Shown here: in pieces, positions 19,400 through 30,576 of the stretch | Numbering within the stretch: position 1 is the first letter of the stretch | Layout: each line of letters opens with the position of its first letter | Assembly (NCBI RefSeq): GCF_009765865.1 | Contig: NZ_LMUQ01000003.1 | Coordinates: 1-64,000, forward strand | Direction of reading: 5' to 3' | DNA: 64,000 nt | From: Acidisoma sp. L85 | GTDB taxonomy: Bacteria; Pseudomonadota; Alphaproteobacteria; Acetobacterales; Acetobacteraceae | The notes under the pieces: model-generated | Seen by the model: only the letters and a program-made list of their open reading frames with translations | Told to the model about the DNA's origin: nothing | The model's database searches: none | Program-made: the position numbers and the translations under genes

Positions 19400-19821
19400 C
19401 GTCTTCTCCAGGCAGGGTTCATTTTATCAGCGGACGCAGCGGGGCGTGGAGGGGCCTCCTGCAAGATACTCAAAAAGCGCCTCCCGATACGACGGCCTTC
19501 GCAAATAAGAACGCATAAAGAGGAGACGATACAACTTCAGGGCAAAACCGACCGCGTAAGAGTGGCGATCCACCGAAGTGGATATCCGTTCCAACTTCTC
19601 TTTACGGCTGTGTAAACAGCCTAGAATTGCAGGCTACCAAAAAAAGATCGTCGAGAGGAGCCTCGGAAACTACTCAGAGCCGCTCGTCGCGTCCCAATCT
19701 GCCCTTTCAGTCCAGCGCGATAGAGTCTGCTCGTTGCACAAACGTTTGCGTCTAGACTTAGCACCTGCGGTTGCTCGACTAGTAGGTGATTGAGGAGCTG
19801 GGCCGGCTGGGGACGCTGAAC
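19400..19821. other. intergenic region with motif
   Basis: Holds the 17-bp motif for the lipoyl-like gene and no supported coding sequence. It includes the 3' side of the HAD-ATPase gene, which ends at 19822. Confidence 0.45.
19660..19676 (-). promoter_or_regulatory. 17-bp island motif, upstream of lipoyl-like gene
   Basis: Reads TGAGTAGTTTCCGAGGC on the minus strand, 261 bp before the lipoyl-like start and pointing toward it. Confidence 0.75.
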
Positions 19822-21540
19822 TCAGGAGGGAGCTGCATAGCGGCCGTAGACGGCATCCCTTATGCGAGCCCGGCTTTCGCGGGAATCAAGCAAACGATCC
19901 CTTTCGATTGCAGCGGCCGCTTGGGCGAGACCTTCATCTCGGATGACGTGCCGAAACCACGCGGAATAGTCGCCGGCCCGCAGATGTCGCTCCCAAGTCT
20001 CGTCATCCACTCGCTCTGCAACCTCCACAAACACAAAAAGGTTTTTTGCTCCCACTGAGTGGGATCCGCTAGGGCTTGTGAAGTAGAAGCTACGACCTAC
20101 CCCGACATCACCCTCGGCATACTTTCCTTCGTGCCGTTTGTGTCTCTGAGCGGGCGGAGTGACCCGGACCAGAGACGGCGGCTTATCGGAGCGCCAAGTC
20201 CAGTAGAGCGCTTCGTCACTGGAGGGCTGAGGAATTTCGGTGGGAGTCGATGTTCCCACCGCCTCCGCGAACTCAGCAAGCGCCTCGAACGGCTGTCTGC
20301 CCAAAATAATGACCGTCTCGACTGCCTGAAGTGCGTCAACAGAAAGCAAGCCGGATGAAATTGTCACCAGAACCATGGCGGGAAGCTCGCTAGTTCCTGT
20401 ACGTGGGAGCCCGCGATGTCCTTTTGGGAAAACTTCGTGAGCCTCGTCAACCAATAGCCAATGCGGACGTCCGGTCTGGCACCTTAGATAGGCCGTCTGA
20501 TCGAGTATCATGGCGAAATGGGCTCGACGGTTCGCCAAAAGTAAGGCCTGCGTATTGATCACGACGTTGACGGTCGAGTCTCGAATAAGCTTGACGATGT
20601 CTGCTGTAGAGGGGGGCATTCGTGGACCTCCGAGGCAAACGGTATGCTGCAGATCGACGTAATCGCCTTCCGGATCGATGACTACGAACTCGTAATGTTG
20701 CGCAACCATACGTTCCGTCAGGGCGGTGGCAATCGTCGTTTTGCCACTTCTCGAGGGGCCTACAATCAATACGCTACCGCGACTCGGGTCCAGATTTACT
20801 TTGTTTCCTTCGCAGTCAACGCCGACCGAAATACCGTGTCGCTCTGTCGGGAGAATGCGCGCGTCGTCCCGCAACAACTTATCGATCAGCTCGACTACAC
20901 CGTCGCCCTGGCCTTTCATGAGCTGGATGTCGACGATTGCTTTGAGGGCCGGCAACGCGTTCGAGACAGCGGCAGAGCAGCCACAAATGCTGAGGAAGGC
21001 GTGGTCATTCTCGGCATCGCCAACCGCAACAACATTATGGGCCGAGAGGTCCAGGGTGCCGAGGGCGGCCAACAGTCCGCTTGACTTCGTGACTCCCGAA
21101 GGGAGAATCATGATGGCGCCCTTGTTGAAGGTGATCTGGCGCTCCAGGCCGAGCTCGCGAACAATTTCGATGACTTTGCCCTGGTTGGGTTCCCAGGTGG
21201 CAACGATGGAACGTCCGATGGACAGAGGCTCAACCTTCATCTCGCGAAGTCGTTCGACGAGGCGCGGCGGCGGAGGAGCGGCGAGCAAACGTTGATTTTG
21301 CGTCGCCGGATCGTAAAGAAGCGCGCCATTCTCTGCAACGACGCTGTCGAACATGACTAGCTCCGGAAAACTCTTGATCAAATCCGGCAACTCCCTTCCG
21401 GTTACCAGGATAAGCCGCCGCCCGCTTTCCTTGAGGCGCCGCAGGGCGTCGATGGTTTCCTGCTTGACGACGCCGTCGCGAGCGATTGTCCCATCAAAAT
21501 CCGTGGCGAGGGCTAGAAAATACACCGGTCCACTCCGCAA
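19822..21540 (-). CDS. HAD phosphatase fused to HerA/DUF87-like ATPase
   Basis: A 572-residue fusion. Residues 5-225 form a HAD-IIB (Cof-like) phosphatase: nucleophile motif DFDGT (Asp14, Asp16), TGR motif near 47, and the VVAVGDAENDHAFL acid motif near 170. Residues 240-440 form a P-loop ATPase of the HerA/VirB4-like kind with Walker A GPSRSGKTT (261-269) and Walker B WLLVDEAHE (361-369). The last 100 residues include a stretch (YFTSPSGSHSV to WFRHVIRDEGLA) resembling the small DUF5752-type module. Substrate unknown; sugar-phosphate or phosphoglycolate hydrolysis is plausible for the HAD part. It is monocistronic and converges on no neighbour; no clear 17-bp motif precedes it. The combination is unusual and could couple phosphatase output to ATPase state. 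Confidence 0.8.
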   Translation of the reverse strand: MRSGPVYFLALATDFDGTIARDGVVKQETIDALRRLKESGRRLILVTGRELPDLIKSFPELVMFDSVVAENGALLYDPATQNQRLLAAPPPPRLVERLREMKVEPLSIGRSIVATWEPNQGKVIEIVRELGLERQITFNKGAIMILPSGVTKSSGLLAALGTLDLSAHNVVAVGDAENDHAFLSICGCSAAVSNALPALKAIVDIQLMKGQGDGVVELIDKLLRDDARILPTERHGISVGVDCEGNKVNLDPSRGSVLIVGPSRSGKTTIATALTERMVAQHYEFVVIDPEGDYVDLQHTVCLGGPRMPPSTADIVKLIRDSTVNVVINTQALLLANRRAHFAMILDQTAYLRCQTGRPHWLLVDEAHEVFPKGHRGLPRTGTSELPAMVLVTISSGLLSVDALQAVETVIILGRQPFEALAEFAEAVGTSTPTEIPQPSSDEALYWTWRSDKPPSLVRVTPPAQRHKRHEGKYAEGDVGVGRSFYFTSPSGSHSVGAKNLFVFVEVAERVDDETWERHLRAGDYSAWFRHVIRDEGLAQAAAAIERDRLLDSRESRARIRDAVYGRYAAPS

Positions 21541-22177
21541 TTTAGTGTAGGACGACTAGGTCCTGAAACTAACCGCGGCGCCTGAGGTCCTGATCAAGTT
21601 GGAAATCCACGAGACGCCGTTGCCGAGATATGATCGCGGTCTTCAATACGCCATCCCGCTGGAGACTGAAAGGGCCGTCAATCTTTCCGAGACTATCCAG
21701 CGCGACGCAATTTAGAGAGGGGTCGGAGTTCGGGATGATGGCTTGCTCATCGCTTTAGCTAGCACCAGTTATTTGACGTCGGAGCAGAAGGTTTTGACTG
21801 GCAGTGCAGAGCTCAATTGGTTCAGACCGAAGGGAGCGACGACCAACCGACACGCGCCCCTGAACCGCCGGAATCTTCCGGAATTTTTTTAGAGCGCACA
21901 ACTCTTACCCCGCGGCGATGCTGCCAACGAGGTCGTCATCCCTGGGCGCAGCACCACCTGAGTAGTTTCCGAGGCTAGCGCTGCAACTGCCGAGCGACTA
22001 GACGTACCGCGGCAGATTTTCTCATGTTCCGAAGACTGTATCGCAAAACGGCACCCGAAGCGGGGACGGCATGGTGTGGTTGCGGGCCTTAGTTGGCTTG
22101 GGCGGCAGCGTAGGATCTCAGACAACCACTTCGAGCGGAGCCGTGAGGCGTGCAAAGTTCCTAATGAGAGAACGTAG
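21541..22177. other. divergent intergenic region with possible gene remnant
   Basis: Between the HAD-ATPase (minus) and the binding-protein gene (plus). It holds the 17-bp motif at 21959-21975. A plus-strand frame at about 21558-21716 reads like a protein C-terminus (LPRYDRGLQYAIPLETE) but has no start codon or recognised family, so it may be a gene fragment. Confidence 0.4.
21959..21975 (+). promoter_or_regulatory. 17-bp island motif, upstream of periplasmic binding protein
   Basis: Reads TGAGTAGTTTCCGAGGC on the plus strand, 202 bp before the binding-protein ATG and pointing toward it. Confidence 0.75.
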
Positions 22178-23179
22178 ATGAAAAAGCTAGGTTGCAATCT
22201 TATCCGGTACCTCGGTTTAGGTGTTTGCTGCGCGGCAGGTGCGGCCGCTGCCAGCTCCCTCTGCGGTTCGCAGGCGGAAGCGCAACAAACCACAATAGGA
22301 TTCGTGCCTAGCATCGCATCCGATCCGTTTTTCGTGTCAATGCAGTATGGCGCGCAGGAGGAGGCGAGGCAGCTCGGCGTCAAGCTGGTGTGGCAGGGAG
22401 CGATGGGCGTCTACTCACCCACGGCACAGCTACCCTTTGTCAACGCCGTGCTCAATCAGAAGCCCGACGCTTTCGTGTTCGTGCCCACTGATAGCAACGC
22501 GCTCATGCCGTCGGTCAATCGCGCGGTCAATTTGAGAATCCCTGTGGTCACCGCCGACACCAGCGTGGCGGACACCACCAATATCGCGGGTGCCGTGACA
22601 GGCGACAATATTGGGGGCGGGGCACTGGCGGCCGATCTGCTCGACGAGGCGCTGGGCGGCAAAGGGCAGGTCTATCTCATGACCGGTCTTCCTGGCGTGA
22701 GTACAGACGAGTTGCGCAAGCGGGGCTTTGAAGACAAGCTGAAGAGCTATCGCGGCCTCACCTATCTCGGTTTTCAGTTCAGCAGTGACCAACCAAGCCA
22801 CGCGGCAGAGGTGATCCGCGATCTGCTGCTGCGGTATCCCCATCTCGCGGCCGTCTTCTGCATCGATGACGAGACTGCCATCGGCGTCATCCAGGGCCTT
22901 CGCAATGCCGGAAAATTGGGCCAGGTGAAGGTTGTCGCATATGACGCGGAGCCGGGAGAAGTGGCTGCGTTGAAAGCCGGGGATCTCATCGGCCTGGTCG
23001 CGCAGCAACCGGTATTGGAAGGCCAGATGGCGGTAAAGATGGCCTACGAAGCGACAAAGGGCATCAAGCCGGCGGTGAAGAACAACATTTTGCCGGACAT
23101 CCTGATTAGGCGAGAGACGATGGACGAGCAGTCACAATATTTCTACCGTAGGGGCGGCAGAGAGTGGCGCCCGCTGTGA
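22178..23179 (+). CDS. orphan periplasmic sugar-binding protein (ribose-type SBP)
   Basis: A 333-residue type I periplasmic binding protein of the peripla_BP_4/RbsB group. A signal peptide covers about residues 1-36 (GSQAEAQQ). Landmarks are the first lobe TTIGFVPSIASDPFF, the DAFVFVPTDSNAL segment and the hinge-proximal AVFCIDDETAIGVIQGL. It would bind a sugar or sugar-like ligand in the periplasm. No permease or ATPase gene lies next to it, so it either serves a transporter elsewhere or acts as the sensing subunit of a receptor (inference). It has its own 17-bp motif upstream and ends 230 bp from the end of the converging second USP gene. Confidence 0.85.
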   Translation: MKKLGCNLIRYLGLGVCCAAGAAAASSLCGSQAEAQQTTIGFVPSIASDPFFVSMQYGAQEEARQLGVKLVWQGAMGVYSPTAQLPFVNAVLNQKPDAFVFVPTDSNALMPSVNRAVNLRIPVVTADTSVADTTNIAGAVTGDNIGGGALAADLLDEALGGKGQVYLMTGLPGVSTDELRKRGFEDKLKSYRGLTYLGFQFSSDQPSHAAEVIRDLLLRYPHLAAVFCIDDETAIGVIQGLRNAGKLGQVKVVAYDAEPGEVAALKAGDLIGLVAQQPVLEGQMAVKMAYEATKGIKPAVKNNILPDILIRRETMDEQSQYFYRRGGREWRPL

Positions 23180-23410
23180 GCGTCTGTAAGTTCTCCTGCC
23201 GGAGCCAAGACTTGGGTGCTTGGAAGCTAAGTCTTTTGGCGCGGACTTCGGACTATCGCCCATTGTGGTGAGCTGAAAGCGGCTGTAGATCCTCAGCTCG
23301 CGCACAGCGGGGGCAGAGGGTTTCAACGCGAATGGGCTGCTGTCTTAGGGCAGCGCGTATCGTCGTAGCACCATTGTCTAGCGCCCCGGACCGCCTTCGG
23401 ATTGCGGTTC

Positions 23411-24241
23411 CTAGTGTGACAAGAATGCGCATCGGTCTGAGCGCAGCAGAAGATCTCGCGTCACCCCCCCAAGCAGTGCCTCCCGCAGTTGACTGTGTCC
23501 GTACGCTCCAGCGACGATCAAGTCTGCCTGATAGTCGTCCGCAAGGGCTGCAAGGCGGTTTGCATCGTCTTCAGCAGCGGGCACCGCCATAGGCTCCGCC
23601 GCGATACCGTGCCGCCCAAGCCAAGAGGCGACATCAGCAACACGGGTCGTCGCTGCCGCCATATCAAGTTTATTTGCGATCTCGACGACACTGACCTGGC
23701 CCGCTAAGTTCAAGAGAGGCAGAGCGTCGGCCACGGCCCTGCGCGCCTCCCGCTTGTCCTTCCAGGCGACAACCATACGTCGGACCTTCAACCTATCTAT
23801 CTCCTCAGGAACGATGAGCAATGGCCGCCCGCTTAGCATCAAAAAACGACCCAAATCTGCGTATCTTGGGTGATAAAGCGGTGAGTGCGCTGAATTTGGT
23901 CCTGAAAGGACGAGGTCAGCAGCCCGCGCCTGATGCGCGAGATATTCGAATAACGGTGCGATTGTGATGGACGAGCGCCACTCCAAACTCTTAGCGCGGC
24001 CATGAAGCGCGACTTGGAATTCGGCTTCGGCCGCCTCCAAAGCCTTTTGGATCTCCCGGAAATCCTGACCTATCACGTCGGTGGTGCTAAAGCCGTTGTC
24101 GTAGAGGAGTTGCAGCGGCTGGCGGGCGGCGATGCCTATCACGTTGGCGTCGAACCGCTCAGCGAGTTCACCCGAGACCCTTAAGAGCCCGGCATTCGGC
24201 TCTCCGGCCTTCAAGTGAACCATCAAAGTTGCGTAGGTCAT
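23411..24241 (-). CDS. universal stress protein, tandem-domain type (paralogue 2)
   Basis: A 276-residue two-domain USP, a close duplicate of the protein at 18087-18917. The C-terminal nucleotide-binding signature DLIVAGAYGHSQLREALLGG is intact; the first domain is degenerate (LVLSGPNSAHSPLYHPRYADLG). The ATG at 24241 follows CAGGAGAAG. The gene is alone on the minus strand with a perfect copy of the 17-bp motif 187 bp upstream, in contrast to paralogue 1. A difference in control between the two copies is therefore likely (inference). USP proteins of this type are typical members of hypoxia and dormancy regulons. Confidence 0.9.
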   Translation of the reverse strand: MTYATLMVHLKAGEPNAGLLRVSGELAERFDANVIGIAARQPLQLLYDNGFSTTDVIGQDFREIQKALEAAEAEFQVALHGRAKSLEWRSSITIAPLFEYLAHQARAADLVLSGPNSAHSPLYHPRYADLGRFLMLSGRPLLIVPEEIDRLKVRRMVVAWKDKREARRAVADALPLLNLAGQVSVVEIANKLDMAAATTRVADVASWLGRHGIAAEPMAVPAAEDDANRLAALADDYQADLIVAGAYGHSQLREALLGGVTRDLLLRSDRCAFLSH

Positions 24242-24427
24242 GACGGTCTTCTCCTGTCCGCAACGCGGCTGTTCGGGGGTAGCGCTCGCTCCTCGCAGCC
24301 GACAACATCTCCAAGCTGAAGCTCGAGGCCACCCTAGCTGTCGCGCAGAAGCCGCCGCACGGCGGGGCGCGGCTTTGGGCAAAGGTCGGCTTGCTGCAGC
24401 ATAGCTTGCCGGAGATCGGCAAGGACA

Positions 24428-24444
24428 GCCTCGGAAACTACTCA
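24428..24444 (-). promoter_or_regulatory. 17-bp island motif, upstream of USP paralogue 2
   Basis: Reads TGAGTAGTTTCCGAGGC on the minus strand, 187 bp before the USP start and pointing toward it. Confidence 0.78.
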
Positions 24445-24641
24445 GAGTGAGTCTGGTCATCAGTTGAACCATCACGGCGAGGGCCGCGACCTAGTTCAAG
24501 CATTGGGCGAGGGTGTCTGAGCGGAAGCGGGCAAGGCTAGATTTCCGTTGCGGCCCACTCGCGAGATCTATCAGCAGGATCGTGCAACCCGCTGCCGAGC
24601 ATGCTTCGACGGTTTGAGCTGACGAGCGGAACGCTGCGATC

Positions 24642-24658
24642 TAGGTAATTTCCGACCC
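24642..24658 (+). promoter_or_regulatory. 17-bp island motif, upstream of CoA-transferase
   Basis: Reads TAGGTAATTTCCGACCC on the plus strand, 112 bp before the CoA-transferase ATG. Confidence 0.72.
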
Positions 24659-24671
24659 TGGGTGACTTTGA

Positions 24672-26288
<1,617 letters not shown>

Positions 26289-26564
26289 CCCATGGGCGCA
26301 TCCGAACCTGCTCGCCCCATCTGGCTGCGAACTTTCCGGATGACCAACCTAAGAGGTGATACGCGAGCGCTCGGGTGTTTACATTATGCAGCTCACAACG
26401 TCTAAGAATCTCACCCACGTCGAGCAACTGACAGCGTATGCCTTGAATCCTTGACGGCGTGACGCGGCTGGATTTGACCACACCCAAACTGTCCAAAGGT
26501 TAGAGCCTATCAACGCTCAGGATTCTTGGCAGCAGTAATCCGATTGGAATGAAGGATAAAGGCG

Positions 26565-27059
26565 ATGTTGGACCTCTATGCTAGCGACTTGATGACTAAA
26601 GTCGTATACACGGTCTCGCCCGACGACACAGTATCCGAGGTAGCCAAAATCCTGGCGAAGAACGACATCAGCGCGGCACCTGTGTGCGATGATGGGGGGC
26701 AGCTTATCGGCATGGTCAGTGAGGGTGATCTTATGCAACCCTTCACTTCCAGAAATGAAAGTCATCGCGCCTGGTGGCTGACTCTCTTGGCCGAAGGAAC
26801 CGAACTGGCCCCAAATTTCCTGGAGGATATAAAACGGGGGCAATGGCATGTCCGCAATCTTATGAGCAGCCCAGTCATCACTGTGACGGAGGGTACCACT
26901 CTCGCGCAGATAGCCGACCTGTTTGTTAGCCATCGAGTTAAGCGCGTGCCTGTCCTGCGAGACAACAGGATCGTCGGAATTGTAAGCAGAAGTGATATTA
27001 TCCGTGCGCTGGCGTCCCAGGGCGCCGCGACATCCAAGCTTCGTCGGACACTTGATTGA
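26565..27059 (+). CDS. CBS-pair protein
   Basis: A 164-residue cytoplasmic protein with two CBS repeats forming one Bateman module (LYASDLMTKVVYTV near residue 3, VRNLMSSPVITVTEG near residue 91, each followed by the hydrophobic strand and helix of the fold). It likely senses adenylates or another small ligand; nothing else is attached. It resembles the CBS part of the CBS-BON protein at 6977-7684, but lacks the BON domain, which here may be supplied by the triple-BON protein encoded next on the opposite strand. AAGGA precedes the ATG. I found no clear 17-bp motif before it, only a weak partial match (GAACTTTCCGGATG) near 26330. Confidence 0.85.
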   Translation: MLDLYASDLMTKVVYTVSPDDTVSEVAKILAKNDISAAPVCDDGGQLIGMVSEGDLMQPFTSRNESHRAWWLTLLAEGTELAPNFLEDIKRGQWHVRNLMSSPVITVTEGTTLAQIADLFVSHRVKRVPVLRDNRIVGIVSRSDIIRALASQGAATSKLRRTLD

Positions 27060-27347
27060 CTTTTCGGGTCAGGTAGTCAGGTAGTCTGGAAGCGGTTGCG
27101 GCATAGTGTATCGCGCTGACGGTGGCCGGGATCGACAGCCAGACCGGCTCTGCGCGAAATTCCAGGTGACTGAGAGGCATCGTCTCACAGTGCCAGCGAG
27201 GGAATGGGGCCTGCTCTGAAATGCTCGGGGCGGCGCCTACCCAGGCGCGCGACGTCTGGTTCTCGTAACGGAAGCTTTGCCGCACCACCCGGGTTTTAGG
27301 ACAGCTGTGCCGCGGCATTCGCTCGAGTGCAGTTGGCTCAGCATCAG

Positions 27348-27995
27348 TCAGACAATGATGATGTCATTCTCGACGTCGGTCGTGCCACGCGCCGACCAGG
27401 CTGTGTCACCAGCTATCTGCCGTTCGTGCCAGGAGTGCGCGGTCCCGGTGAGTTTGACGTCTCCGCCCTGCGCCCGAACGGTGATCGTCTTGGGGTCTAG
27501 CCACGACCGGTGCAGAGCGCGCGTGATCTCGTTGCCAATGTCCACTGCGTTCACCTGCGCCCTGATCGTGATCTGGTTCGAGAGGCCGACGACACCCATC
27601 AGGTGTCTGATATCTTGCTCGGCCGCGTCCTTCTGGAAGTGCCAGTCGACCTCACCGGTCAGAGTAATCCAGCCATTGTCTGCCTTTACGACGACGCTGT
27701 CGCGAGGGACAGATGTGTCCCAGGCGAGACGGTCGATCGCAGCTAGCGCGATGTCGCCGTCGTCTCTCTTCATCTCGAACGGCAGATTAACTTCCAATTC
27801 TTCGGCCAACGCCTTCACGCCCTTGACACGACTCGCCGCGGACTCCGCCGCGCGCTTCTGGGCGAAGGTGCCGACCTGACCACTGAGGGTAACGACGCCC
27901 TGATTGGCTGTAACTCCTATATGAGCAGCGACGACGCTCGGCTCCCAGCTAAGTTCCGCGAGAACCGCCTCTTGCAGCTGACTGTCGGGGGTCAT
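27348..27995 (-). CDS. triple BON-domain protein
   Basis: A 215-residue protein composed of three BON domains (about residues 5-70, 77-145 and 150-215), each showing the GVVTLSGQV or NGWITLTGEV strand and the A-x7-GV helix-turn. BON proteins of the OsmY type protect the envelope during osmotic and other stress, but this one has no signal peptide in the chosen frame, so it would be cytoplasmic. I start at the ATG at 27995, which follows AATATGGAGAAGAC; the frame is open to 28037. The 17-bp motif lies 82 bp upstream. It converges on the CBS gene, and the two may act together (inference). Confidence 0.87.
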   Translation of the reverse strand: MTPDSQLQEAVLAELSWEPSVVAAHIGVTANQGVVTLSGQVGTFAQKRAAESAASRVKGVKALAEELEVNLPFEMKRDDGDIALAAIDRLAWDTSVPRDSVVVKADNGWITLTGEVDWHFQKDAAEQDIRHLMGVVGLSNQITIRAQVNAVDIGNEITRALHRSWLDPKTITVRAQGGDVKLTGTAHSWHERQIAGDTAWSARGTTDVENDIIIV

Positions 27996-28076
27996 GTCTT
28001 CTCCATATTTTAAGAACTGGAGGCGGTGAGGGCCCACCTCTCAATCAAAAATAAGCAGACCGGGCCAGGCCGTGCA

Positions 28077-28093
28077 GGATCGGAATCTACTCA
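28077..28093 (-). promoter_or_regulatory. 17-bp island motif, upstream of triple-BON gene
   Basis: Reads TGAGTAGATTCCGATCC on the minus strand, 82 bp before the BON start, a spacing like that before the decarboxylase operon. Confidence 0.72.
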
Positions 28094-28159
28094 GTCCCGA
28101 CGTACGGGCGCATGCAACTACGCTTGTTGGCATCACTTCCAGGCTTTCGTTCGTTGCAA

Positions 28160-29014
28160 TCAGTCCTGATTTAGCCGGCTTGCCGTTTCACCGGCCGCGA
28201 GCTCGATGATCTCTTCCGTAATGTCTTCCTGACGTACGAGACGCTGCGTCGTCTGCAAGGCCGTGAGCTGCCGCGTGATTTGGTTCCCTGCCGCCGCCAT
28301 CGTCTGCATGCGAGCCTCGTTCTCGGCCGCGAAGGCGTGAAGTGCCGCCTCGCAAAGCTGAGCGTGCAGGTAGTCCGCCGTCAGATCGGCGAGCAGCCGT
28401 GACGGTGTCAGATTCAGCAGAGGTGGGTTAATACCCGCCGGCGGGTCGAGCGCGGTTGTGTCGAGCGGGAAAAGGTGTCGGCGCTCTACATGGACACCCT
28501 GTCCCGGCGTCCATTGCGTGAAGACGGCGTCTAGCCCGTCGATTTGGCCCGTTGCGATCCGGGCATAAAGCGCGTCGACAATGCGATCCGCTAGCTTGGG
28601 AATTCCCAGGGAGTGAGAAGGCATCGCACCCTTCCAGCTCACCCGGGCGTTATGTTCGGCCATAGCCGCACTGCCTCGAGTTCCGACGATAAAGAGTTCG
28701 CAGAGCAAGAGGTCGGGTCCAACCGCTTGGAGGATACGTTCGCTGAAGGCGCCCGCGAAACCCTGCTCCGCGCAGAATAGAACCAGTGCGATTCTGGTCG
28801 AACGACGTTTGACATCGGGATGGGGGGCGGGGATCAACGCGAGCGCTTGCTGGATGGCGGCGGCAATTGCCGAAGCATAGCGGTCAACCGCGGCAAGTTG
28901 GTTGCGCGCCTGTTGAACCCGCGCCGCCGCTATGCCGCGCATGGCATTCACAACCGCTCCCAGCTGGTTAATGCCCTCTATGCGGGCTTCGACGGCCGCT
29001 AAGCGTTCGGTCAT
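28160..29014 (-). CDS. atpG: N-ATPase gamma subunit
   Basis: A 284-residue F-type ATPase gamma subunit, the rotating central shaft. The N-terminal helix ([34 protein letters not shown]) and the C-terminal helix ([19 protein letters not shown]) are the coiled shaft; the middle is the usual Rossmann-like part. It overlaps atpA by 4 bp (ATGA) and is the last gene of the operon. The sequence is divergent from housekeeping gamma subunits, as expected for the alternative N-ATPase. No obvious terminator follows. Confidence 0.88.
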   Translation of the reverse strand: MTERLAAVEARIEGINQLGAVVNAMRGIAAARVQQARNQLAAVDRYASAIAAAIQQALALIPAPHPDVKRRSTRIALVLFCAEQGFAGAFSERILQAVGPDLLLCELFIVGTRGSAAMAEHNARVSWKGAMPSHSLGIPKLADRIVDALYARIATGQIDGLDAVFTQWTPGQGVHVERRHLFPLDTTALDPPAGINPPLLNLTPSRLLADLTADYLHAQLCEAALHAFAAENEARMQTMAAAGNQITRQLTALQTTQRLVRQEDITEEIIELAAGETASRLNQD

Positions 29015-30576
29015 GTCGCCGGGGTCTTCGACTCGGGCGCTCTTTGTTGCGCCGCTCTGGGGGTGACGGCCTGAACGTGGCGCCGAAGCGTCTCCTCGAT
29101 TGCTTCCTTTTGCGCATCGTCGAGCGAGCCGGATTCCTGGATTGCGTGCACGGCGTCTGCGGCACCTTGGTCGAGTGCGCCAGGCAAGCCCTGCCGGAAC
29201 CCGACCACGGCCGCAAGCGGGAGCGTATCAAGCAAGCCAGTTTGAACGGCCATGATCAATGCCACCTCATCCGCGAGCCGCAACGGCGCGTGCTGGGGCT
29301 GGTCCAGGATTGCCCGGATACGCGCGCCGCGGGTCAGTTGATCTCGGACCCTTGTGTCGGGCATGCCGCCGAAGCGAGTGAAGGTCTCCAATTCCAAGAA
29401 TTGCGCGTAGTCGAGGCGCAGCGTTTTCGCGGCGTCACGTAGCACATGGGCTTGGGTCTTGCCGCCGACCCTGCTGACACTATTCCCAACATCAAGGGCT
29501 GGCTTCTGCCCCTGGTAGAAAAGCTTCGCATCGAGCACAAGCTGGCCGTCCGTGATCGAAATCAGATTGGTCGGGATATAGGCGCTGAGGTTCCCCGCAT
29601 CGGTTTCCGCGATCGGCAAAGCCGTCAACGAGCCACTGCCTTTCTCCTTCGACAGCTTGGCAGCGCGTTCAAGAAGCCGCGCATGGACGTAGAATACATC
29701 ACCCGGATAGGCCTCGCGCCCGGGGGACTGGCGTGTCAGCAGCGCGATTTCCCGATGGGTAGCGGCGTGTTTCGTGAGATCGTCGATCACCACCAGTGCG
29801 TGCTGGCCGCGATCACGAAAATACTCCGCCATGGTGAAGCCAGCGAAGGGGGCGATCCATTGTAACCCAGGCGAACTCGCCGCACCGGCGACGACGATTA
29901 TGCAACGCTCCGCTGCCCCTTTGCCGTGGATGGCTTCGATCGCCCGTTGGACGCTCGAACTCTTTTGCCCGACCGCGATATACACGCAGATGATGTCGCT
30001 CGTCTTCTGATTGATGATTGTATCGATTCCGATTGTGGTCTTGCCTATGGCGCGGTCACCGATGATGAGTTCGCGCTGGCCGCGTCCTATAGCAAAGAGC
30101 GTGTCCACGACGAGGAGGCCGGTTTGGACGGGCTGGACCACAAGGTCCCGGTCGATGATGGCTGGTGCCGGGCGTTCGACGGGTAGCAATGTGTCGGCTG
30201 CTACAGGTCCCTTGCCATCGAGTGGTCGACCGAGTGGATCGACAATACGCCCAAGCAGTGCCGGGCCCACCGGAACGCGTACGACGTCGCCCGTACCCCG
30301 CACGGAGTCGCCTGCTTCCACCCCGTCAATATCGTCTAGAAGCACGCAGCCAATCCGGTCATGTTCAAGGACCTGCGCAAAGCCGGACTGTCCCCTACTG
30401 AACCGAAACAACTCATCAAGCCGCGCATTGGGCAGACCCGAAATTAGGGCGACGCCGTCGCCCACTTCCTCCACCCGGCCGATCTGCTCGGCCATGGGAC
30501 CGAGAGCGGCCGAGCCGAGCTTGAGGCGGGCACCCTCGAGCCAGGCGTCGGCTCGGATATTAGTCTCGGTTACCAT
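29011..30576 (-). CDS. atpA: N-ATPase alpha subunit
   Basis: A 521-residue F1 alpha subunit, forming the non-catalytic nucleotide sites of the hexamer. The P-loop is GDRAIGKTT (around residue 173), with the [20 protein letters not shown] and [14 protein letters not shown] segments typical of alpha, the latter near the arginine finger. It overlaps the atpF stop by 17 bp, indicating translational coupling. Together with atpD it identifies a full second ATPase, distinct from the expected housekeeping enzyme. Confidence 0.93.
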   Translation of the reverse strand: MVTETNIRADAWLEGARLKLGSAALGPMAEQIGRVEEVGDGVALISGLPNARLDELFRFSRGQSGFAQVLEHDRIGCVLLDDIDGVEAGDSVRGTGDVVRVPVGPALLGRIVDPLGRPLDGKGPVAADTLLPVERPAPAIIDRDLVVQPVQTGLLVVDTLFAIGRGQRELIIGDRAIGKTTIGIDTIINQKTSDIICVYIAVGQKSSSVQRAIEAIHGKGAAERCIIVVAGAASSPGLQWIAPFAGFTMAEYFRDRGQHALVVIDDLTKHAATHREIALLTRQSPGREAYPGDVFYVHARLLERAAKLSKEKGSGSLTALPIAETDAGNLSAYIPTNLISITDGQLVLDAKLFYQGQKPALDVGNSVSRVGGKTQAHVLRDAAKTLRLDYAQFLELETFTRFGGMPDTRVRDQLTRGARIRAILDQPQHAPLRLADEVALIMAVQTGLLDTLPLAAVVGFRQGLPGALDQGAADAVHAIQESGSLDDAQKEAIEETLRRHVQAVTPRAAQQRAPESKTPAT

